From contig CAJWTF010000126.1 in assembly GCA_913046825.1 (NCBI GenBank), positions 1-11,393 of the forward strand: DNA of 11,393 nt. The letters are read 5' to 3'. Source of the stretch: an uncultured Rickettsiales bacterium. GTDB taxonomy: Bacteria > Pseudomonadota > Alphaproteobacteria > UBA8366. Under the pieces are notes generated by a model. The model worked only from the letters and a program-made list of their open reading frames with translations. It was not told the DNA's origin and ran no database searches. Position 1 is the first letter of the stretch; each line of letters begins with the position of its first letter. Shown here in pieces: positions 7,187-11,393 of the stretch. The position numbers were made by a program, and so were the translations under genes.

Positions 7187-7199
7187 AAGGATGCCGGAT

Positions 7200-8372
7200 A
7201 TGGCCAACACCAGTGGACGACATTTTTTGCAAATTCCGGGACCGACAAATGTCCCCGACCGCGTGTTGCGGGCCATCGACAATCCGACCATGGATCACCG
7301 CGGCCCAGCATTCGGCGAATTATCGCGCGGCTTGTTGGCGGACATTAAGAAAGTTTTCAAGACGGAAAGCTATGTGATCATCTATCCGGCATCGGGCACC
7401 GGGGCTTGGGAAGCGGCATTGGTGAACGCTTTGTCACCTGGTGATCGGGTCCTGATGTACGAGACGGGGCAATTCGCGACACTTTGGCAAGGGTTGGCGA
7501 AACGCTTAGATCTGGTGCCGGAGTTCGTCGCAGGTGATTGGCGCCACGGGGTCGATCCGGCCGCCGTCGAGGAGCGCCTTGCCGCCGATACTGGCCATGA
7601 GATCAAGGCGGTCTGCATGGTTCATAACGAAACCTCGACCGGTGTTGCCTCTCGTGTAGGTGAGGTGCGGGAGGCCATCGACAATGCGAACCACCCGGCA
7701 CTCTTCTTGGTCGACACGATCTCTTCCCTTGGGTCGATAGATTATCGCCACGATGAATGGAAAGTCGACGTGACGGTCGCGGGTTCGCAAAAAGGCCTCA
7801 TGTTGCCGCCAGGCTTGAGCTTTAACGCCGTCAGCGCGAAAGCTATTGAAGCATCGAAATCGTCGAAGATGACGAAATCCTTCTGGTCTTGGGATGAGAT
7901 GATCGCCGCCAATTCGACCGGCTACTTCCCGTACACGCCGGCGACCAATTTGCTTTATGGCTTGCGCGAAGCGCTCGACATGCTTTTCGAGGAAGGTTTG
8001 GACAATGTCTTCACCCGTCACGACCATTTCGCTGAGGCGACACGTCGCGCGGTACAGGCGTGGGGATTGGAAGTGCTTTGCCTCGAGCCCAGCGAGTATT
8101 CCAGCGCCCTGACGGCCGTCTTGATGCCAGAGGGCCACAGCGCCGATGCGTTCCGCAAAGTGGTGTTGGAGCGTTTCAACATGTCGCTCGGCAACGGCCT
8201 CAACAAAGTGGCGGATAAGGTCTTCCGGATCGGCCATCTCGGTGATTTCAACGAGCTGATGCTCATGGGGACACTTGCCGGGATTGAGATGGGTCTCGGG
8301 ATTGCAGGCGTGCCACATCAGAAGGGCGGGGTCGACGCCGCGATGCGGTACCTGGAAGGTGTGAGCGAGTAG
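7200..8372 (+). CDS. Class V PLP-dependent aminotransferase, serine/alanine/aspartate-glyoxylate type
   Basis: A 390-residue aminotransferase. These enzymes move the amino group of serine, alanine or aspartate to glyoxylate (giving glycine) or to another 2-oxoacid. It starts with the family IPGPTNVPDRVL block and MDHRGP, followed by the phosphate-binding YPASGTGAWEAAL region, the MVHNETSTG motif, and the VDTISSLGS segment carrying the cofactor-contacting Asp. The PLP lysine is Lys198 in VAGSQKGLMLPPG. The C-terminal domain is complete, including FRIGHLGDFNE. Length is usual for the family. I start it at ATG 7200, because AGGAAGG ends 9 bases before it; an ATG at 7191 directly abuts that sequence. 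The closest types by eye are SgaA of the serine cycle and BhcA of the beta-hydroxyaspartate cycle, but none of the other genes of either pathway is here. It is divergent from the hydroxyacid dehydrogenase, which suggests linked substrates. Confidence 0.92.
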   Translation: MANTSGRHFLQIPGPTNVPDRVLRAIDNPTMDHRGPAFGELSRGLLADIKKVFKTESYVIIYPASGTGAWEAALVNALSPGDRVLMYETGQFATLWQGLAKRLDLVPEFVAGDWRHGVDPAAVEERLAADTGHEIKAVCMVHNETSTGVASRVGEVREAIDNANHPALFLVDTISSLGSIDYRHDEWKVDVTVAGSQKGLMLPPGLSFNAVSAKAIEASKSSKMTKSFWSWDEMIAANSTGYFPYTPATNLLYGLREALDMLFEEGLDNVFTRHDHFAEATRRAVQAWGLEVLCLEPSEYSSALTAVLMPEGHSADAFRKVVLERFNMSLGNGLNKVADKVFRIGHLGDFNELMLMGTLAGIEMGLGIAGVPHQKGGVDAAMRYLEGVSE

Positions 8373-8399
8373 GCGCTTGCGCGAGCTAAATCCGCTCAC
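8361..8399. terminator. Possible nested hairpin between convergent genes
   Basis: GTGAGCG (8361-8367) pairs with CGCTCAC (8393-8399) around an inner GCGC-TT-GCGC hairpin (8373-8382). It covers the end of the aminotransferase gene and the end of the convergent pcm pseudogene. There is no T-run on either side, so this is a weak terminator candidate at best. Confidence 0.3.
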
Positions 8400-9005
8400 C
8401 ATCCTGTAGTGGCGAAAATTTGACCAGGATGAGGGGTGTCGACTTGATCGTCCCATCGTCACGCTTTTCGATGACGGTAAATTTTTGTCCCTGGTCAGGG
8501 AAGCCAACCGGAGCGATCAGGCGTCCGCCGGGCCACGTTGTTTCCAGCCGTAAAACCCGTCCGCATGCCGTACCTCGATATTGGTGCATCCCATTTCCTC
8601 CAACTGCTGCGCGGCTAAGCGCAAGAGAATGGCTGCGTGATAGCCCGAGCCGCTCTTGGTCTCGAAGACCCGATTGTTCTTATCGACAGCGGCCAATTGC
8701 GTCATCAATGCGATCAAGAAGGGCTGTGAGATATACTGTGCGTATCCGACGGGTAGAGGAATATCGAAATAGGCGAAGGGGCGTAATATTTGAGGCACAA
8801 ACTCATGGCGCGGAATACCCACCATTGCGATGACAATTGCGGGATCGAGGGTACTGACCCGGGTTTCGTGTTGCGTGCGTTCGATGTTGGCGATCACTTG
8901 CTCGACCATATCCATCCGTAAGCTGGTTTGGCCATCTTCTGCACGTGATACACTGCACTGCAGTACGATGGGAGATAAGATGAGGACGACGAGGGTAATT
9001 CACAT
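8386..9005 (-). pseudogene. Degraded periplasmic protein-L-isoaspartate O-methyltransferase (pcm-like)
   Basis: Remnant of a SAM-dependent repair methyltransferase for isoaspartyl residues. Recognisable parts are IPRHEFVPQILRPFAYFD, PLPVGYAQYISQPFLIALMT and a damaged motif I (VFETKSGSGY, where the family has an IGTGSGY-like sequence). Further on are NIEVRHADGFYGW and, in another frame, WPGGRLIAPVGF and FTVIEKRDDGTIKSTPL. Four defects are visible. The second codon is TGA (9000-9002) directly after ATG 9005. About 20 residues carrying the VYSIER-type post-I strand are missing. A larger piece between GYxGW and PGGRL is gone. The reading frame shifts near 8536. From 8999 an intact hydrophobic signal-peptide-like stretch is encoded (ITLVVLILSPIVLQCSVSRA, then EDG), so the ancestor was probably exported. 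Reading TGA as an original CGA would give MRITLVVL, a normal signal start. The gene is convergent with the aminotransferase. Confidence 0.8.
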
Positions 9006-9049
9006 GTTTTCGAGTGTCTCCAATCCGGCCGGTTGCTTAGACGTCTAGT

Positions 9050-9119
9050 GTCATTCCCGCGAAGGTGGGAATCCAGTTGCTGTGTCGCCGCCCTGGTTTA
9101 CTGCCTTCGCGGGAATGAC
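9050..9119. repeat. MITE-like intergenic inverted repeat
   Basis: GTCATTCCCGCGAAGG (9050-9065) is repeated as its exact reverse complement at 9104-9119, 16 of 16 bases, with a 38 bp spacer. Within the left half, ATTCCC (9053-9058) also pairs with GGGAAT (9067-9072). This matches the widespread proteobacterial repeat of the form TCATTCCCGCGAAGG-CGGGAATCCAG; the right half here lacks the inner GGATTCCCG part and so looks partly eroded. It sits exactly between the two pseudogenes. No coding content. Confidence 0.75.
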
Positions 9120-9205
9120 GGTCGACAGATATTCGACGTAAAGCCGCTCACCTGTGGACCGTCTCCGTCAATTTGAGCCATGCTAGCGACAGAGGAAACA
9201 AATGT

Positions 9206-9785
9206 ATGTCGCAAAATTGTGTCATGGTGCTGGAAAATCTTGGGCAAAAGCTCACACTTTTGAAACGCTCGCGTCCAGGTCGGCGCGTGCGGCGTGTGCC
9301 GCACCGATGTACAAGTGGTGGACGGAGATTTGAGCGAGCTATCGCTACCGATCGTCCCCGGCCACAAAATCATTGGACGGTTGGAGGCCATTGGCATTGG
9401 TGTCGAAGCGGTCGGGGAGGGAAACCGGGTGGTACTACTTGGCTTGGATATACCTGCGGCGAATGCGATTTTTGCCATGCGGGCGAGAGAACTTGTTTCC
9501 GTCGGCGCGGTTTACCGGCTTTCAGATCGATGGCGGTTATAGCGATTACACGCTGGTCGATCAGTGTTATCGTTTCCCCATTCACGGCCACTACGACGAC
9601 ACGGCGGCGGCGCACTCACGCGGCGCGACTGAGAGAAATTCCTTGAGCCTGCCCCGAGGGTGTGGGTTCGGACAACCTTGCGGCTCTGAGGGTTAGAGCA
9701 AGCAAACGAGGCGCTGGCGGACCTGCGGGAAGGCCGCCTGCAGGGGGCGGCGGTGCTTACTTTGGCGTCGCATCGAGCGCGATAA
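9206..9785 (+). pseudogene. Zinc-dependent alcohol dehydrogenase remnant with a large central deletion
   Basis: Pieces of a medium-chain zinc alcohol dehydrogenase lie in order but in changing frames. MVLENLGQKLTLLKRSRP starts at about 9206, with AGAGGA at 9191-9196 as a ribosome binding site. After a small deletion, ACGVCRTDVQVVDG and LPIVPGHKIIGRLEAIGIG follow in a second frame from 9285. WLGYTCGECDFCHAGE returns to the first frame near 9440. FTGFQIDGGYSDYTLVDQ and YDDTAAA follow in the third frame, up to about 9613. The sequence then jumps to the protein's far C-terminus (9615-9785): LTRRD-stop-EKFLE, VRTTLRL, stop, then LEQANEALADLREGRLQGAA. Most of the NAD-binding domain is missing. The zinc-site GHE motif has become GHK and the fourth structural-zinc cysteine is Phe (ENLF). 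Two in-frame stops (9630-9632 and about 9690) add to the decay. Its end overlaps the tail of the convergent small gene. Confidence 0.82.
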
Positions 9786-9918
9786 ATGCCCGGACCGCGG
9801 TTTCGACATCTTCGGTACCCGGCAGCATGCGCATTGAACCGTCAGGTCGGCGGACCGCAATCAACCCGGTTTGCGCGATCACGGCGTATTGATATCCGTC
9901 GATTTCACCACTGCTCAT
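9757..9918 (-). CDS. Small hypothetical protein, 53 residues
   Basis: I do not recognise the family. The protein is soluble in appearance, with no membrane segment or signal peptide. It contains GYQYAVIAQTGLIAVRRPDG, a segment that looks like two short strands, then SMRMLPGTEDVETAVRAFIA, which looks like a loop and a helix. Start choice is uncertain: ATG 9918 has GGAA 8 bases upstream, while ATG 9948 (ten residues longer, beginning MNYPINGKTD) has AAAGGA 4 bases upstream. The compact fold-like pattern and a ribosome binding site argue for a real gene. It is divergent from the FAH-family gene (115 bp apart) and its 3' end overlaps the final codons of the alcohol dehydrogenase remnant, so the decay may have reached its border. 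Confidence 0.55.
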   Translation of the reverse strand: MSSGEIDGYQYAVIAQTGLIAVRRPDGSMRMLPGTEDVETAVRAFIALDATPK

Positions 9919-10033
9919 GTCGGTCTTTCCATTTATCGGGTAATTCATTACATCCTTTTGCAACACATCGGCAAACAGTCGTAATTCTGACGACCGGCTG
10001 ATTGAGAACAACAAGACATTGGGAGTGTGACGT

Positions 10034-10906
10034 ATGCGTATTCTTGCCTTCGATAAGTCTGGAAATCCGACCCTTGGGGTGCGCCGTGGCGATGAGGTTG
10101 TCGATCTGTCCGTGGCCGCGCCGGATTTGCCGGGCGACTTGCCGGCATTGCTGGCAGGCGGCGACGACGCCATGGCACGCGCTAAATCCGCTGTCGATGG
10201 AGCGTCGGGTGACGCTGTCCGTTCCGCTGAAGGGTTGGCCTATCACCCGACAATCTGGAACCCAGGTAAGATCATCTGTGTCGGGCTGAATTACGCGGCC
10301 CACGCGGCCGAAGCCCAGAGCGACACCAGCACGGTTCAAGATTACCCCTCGCTTTTCCTGCGGGTGACGACGACACTTGTGGGGCATGAACAGGCACTGG
10401 TCGTCCCAAAAGCATCCAGCAACCTGGATTACGAGGCGGAGATGGTGGCGGTGATTGGGAAATCCGGTAGCAGTGTCTCAAAAGCCGATGCCCTGGAATA
10501 TGTCGCCGGATATTCGGTCTTTAACGAAGGCTCGGTCCGGGACTACCAATTCAAGTCTTCGCAATGGACGAGCGGTAAGAATTTCGACGCTACCGGCGGG
10601 TTCGGCCCCGATTTTGTGTCCGCTGACGAAGTCCCGGCGGGTGGCAAGGGGTTGCGCATCCAAACCCGCCTCAATGGCGAAACCATGCAGGACGCCAATA
10701 CCGCTACGATGATCTTCGATATACCGACCCTAATCGAGATCATTACGGAGGTGATGACCCTCCATCCCGGCGATGTAATCGTCACAGGGACGCCGGAAGG
10801 TGTGGGATTCGCGCGTACGCCCCCGGTATGGATGAAGCCGGGCGATGTTTGTGAGATCGATCTCGAAGGTGTTGGTGTTTTGCGCAATACGATTGCAGGG
10901 TCCTGA
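10034..10906 (+). CDS. Fumarylacetoacetate hydrolase (FAH) family protein
   Basis: A 290-residue enzyme of the FAH superfamily, metal-dependent hydrolases, decarboxylases and isomerases acting on 2-oxo or acylpyruvate-type acids in aromatic and sugar-acid breakdown. A short N-terminal domain (MRILAFDKSGNPTLGVRRGD) precedes the catalytic domain from about residue 75: IWNPGKIICVGLNYAAHAAE, the metal-ligand pair Glu134/Glu136 in LDYEAEMVAVIGK, NEGSVRDYQFKSSQWTSGKN, and the closing GDVIVTGTPEGVGFAR and MKPGDVCEIDLEG. The third acidic ligand, usually Asp in a NDxSxRD motif, is Glu165 here. The ribosome binding site GGGAG lies 8 bases before ATG 10034. The gene appears monocistronic, with no same-strand partner in the window. 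The substrate is not assignable: family members include fumarylpyruvate hydrolase, 2-keto-3-deoxy-acid enzymes and oxaloacetate decarboxylases. Confidence 0.92.
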   Translation: MRILAFDKSGNPTLGVRRGDEVVDLSVAAPDLPGDLPALLAGGDDAMARAKSAVDGASGDAVRSAEGLAYHPTIWNPGKIICVGLNYAAHAAEAQSDTSTVQDYPSLFLRVTTTLVGHEQALVVPKASSNLDYEAEMVAVIGKSGSSVSKADALEYVAGYSVFNEGSVRDYQFKSSQWTSGKNFDATGGFGPDFVSADEVPAGGKGLRIQTRLNGETMQDANTATMIFDIPTLIEIITEVMTLHPGDVIVTGTPEGVGFARTPPVWMKPGDVCEIDLEGVGVLRNTIAGS

Positions 10907-11393
10907 TAAAGGAAGACTAAATCAATAAGTTCAGATTCGGTCGTTGGTGAAATCCAGCGGCCGTTTTGCTGTGTATTTAATGAAAATCATGGGATTTAGC
11001 CTCAGTCGAGTCCGATACTGAAACAGACACACTACACTCGTAGGTAAAATCGCGGAATTCCGGCGAGTCTTGACGTTTGTTAACTTCAGATAAAGTTTTC
11101 GACTCGAGCGATTCTTCGAGCCGCCGACGAGTTATGTTCAGGAGTTTTAGAAATTTCCCTCGAACCGACAAATACGAGAGTTGGAGACTGCGGAATAATC
11201 CAAAACAAAAAGGAAACATCGAAAAGGCCTGGTTTACCCGACCGATTCTCACACATCCGATTCATTGCGGGTGCCGGGATTGGATGCGGCAGATTAGCGA
11301 TTGAGAATTCGGTTTTGAACGATAGTGCGGATGTGTAGACGCGGTGATGCACGCTTCAGACCGGATAGGCGTAATACGTCGGATCCACCAATC
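10907..11393. other. 487 bp with no supportable gene
   Basis: Reading frames here are short and have no recognisable motif, no good ribosome binding site and no likeness to a family I know. No convincing terminator for the FAH gene is visible. CTCGA and TCGAG around 11104-11121 form only a small palindrome. The last 33 bases (11361-11389: CCGGATAGGCGTAATACGTC, then GGATCCACC) loosely resemble the GGATTAGGCGTA...ATCCACC intergenic palindromic repeats of proteobacteria, but the match is too degenerate and too close to the edge to call. Confidence 0.5.

Noticed and set aside
8361..8399. Strong intrinsic terminator between the aminotransferase and the pcm remnant
   Set aside because: The nested pairing is real, but there is no T-run on either strand, so it is kept only as a weak candidate.
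7506..8507. Long 333-codon open frame on the minus strand opposite the aminotransferase
   Set aside because: Its codons mirror the strongly supported aminotransferase gene, it shows no known motif, and it runs into the pcm remnant. It is a shadow of GC-rich third positions.
10977..11352. Overlapping 75- to 91-codon frames on both strands near the right edge
   Set aside because: No motif, no clear ribosome binding site, and three mutually overlapping frames of similar length; this is what unselected sequence looks like.
1..11393. A new multi-gene defence or mobile system
   Set aside because: All intact genes fall into metabolic enzymes, their regulators or small membrane proteins; no nuclease, toxin-antitoxin, phage or reverse-transcriptase-like gene is visible.

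Overview
The window reads as a piece of an alphaproteobacterial chromosome of moderate GC content. The protein styles (DUF6356, FCD-type GntR, fused FAD/Fe-S dehydrogenase, serine-glyoxylate-type aminotransferase) and the TCATTCCCGCGAAGG-type intergenic inverted repeat fit that group, but no rRNA or marker gene allows a firmer placement. Most of it is ordinary metabolic sequence; two stretches (1-100 and 8386-9785) are mobile or decaying DNA. I found no CRISPR array, tRNA, rRNA, phage gene or defence system.

Layout. (1) 1-91: the 5' end of an IS1595-family (IS1016-like) insertion sequence on the minus strand, cut by the window edge. (2) 188-397: a small DUF6356 membrane protein on the minus strand. 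(3) 537-3270: a plus-strand group with an Lrp/AsnC regulator, a GMC flavin oxidoreductase and, after a 161 bp gap, a four-helix membrane protein. It ends at a strong hairpin terminator that lies inside the 3' end of the convergent GntR gene. (4) 3277-8372: a divergent metabolic module. On the minus strand a 984-residue FAD plus Fe-S 2-hydroxyacid dehydrogenase-like protein is followed 15 bp later by a GntR/FCD regulator. On the plus strand is a class V aminotransferase of the serine/alanine-glyoxylate type. The 242 bp between them holds a perfect TTGTATACAA palindrome over the predicted transcription start of the dehydrogenase operon, and a 20 bp tandem repeat directly upstream of the aminotransferase ribosome binding site. 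(5) 8386-9785: two gene corpses, a periplasmic protein-L-isoaspartate methyltransferase (minus) and a zinc alcohol dehydrogenase (plus), separated by a MITE-like inverted repeat of about 70 bp. (6) 9757-10906: a 53-residue unknown protein (minus) divergent from a fumarylacetoacetate hydrolase-family enzyme (plus). (7) 10907-11393: no supportable gene.

How the genes may work together. The dehydrogenase would oxidise a D-2-hydroxyacid to a 2-oxoacid, and the aminotransferase family uses glyoxylate or another 2-oxoacid as amino acceptor. An attractive reading is glycolate (or a related hydroxyacid) to glyoxylate to glycine, controlled by the co-transcribed GntR protein through the palindrome. 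The substrate is inference. The GMC enzyme and its Lrp-type regulator look like a separate oxidation unit. I do not see a clearly novel multi-gene system; the most informative observations are the regulatory architecture at 6958-7199 and the two deletion pseudogenes.
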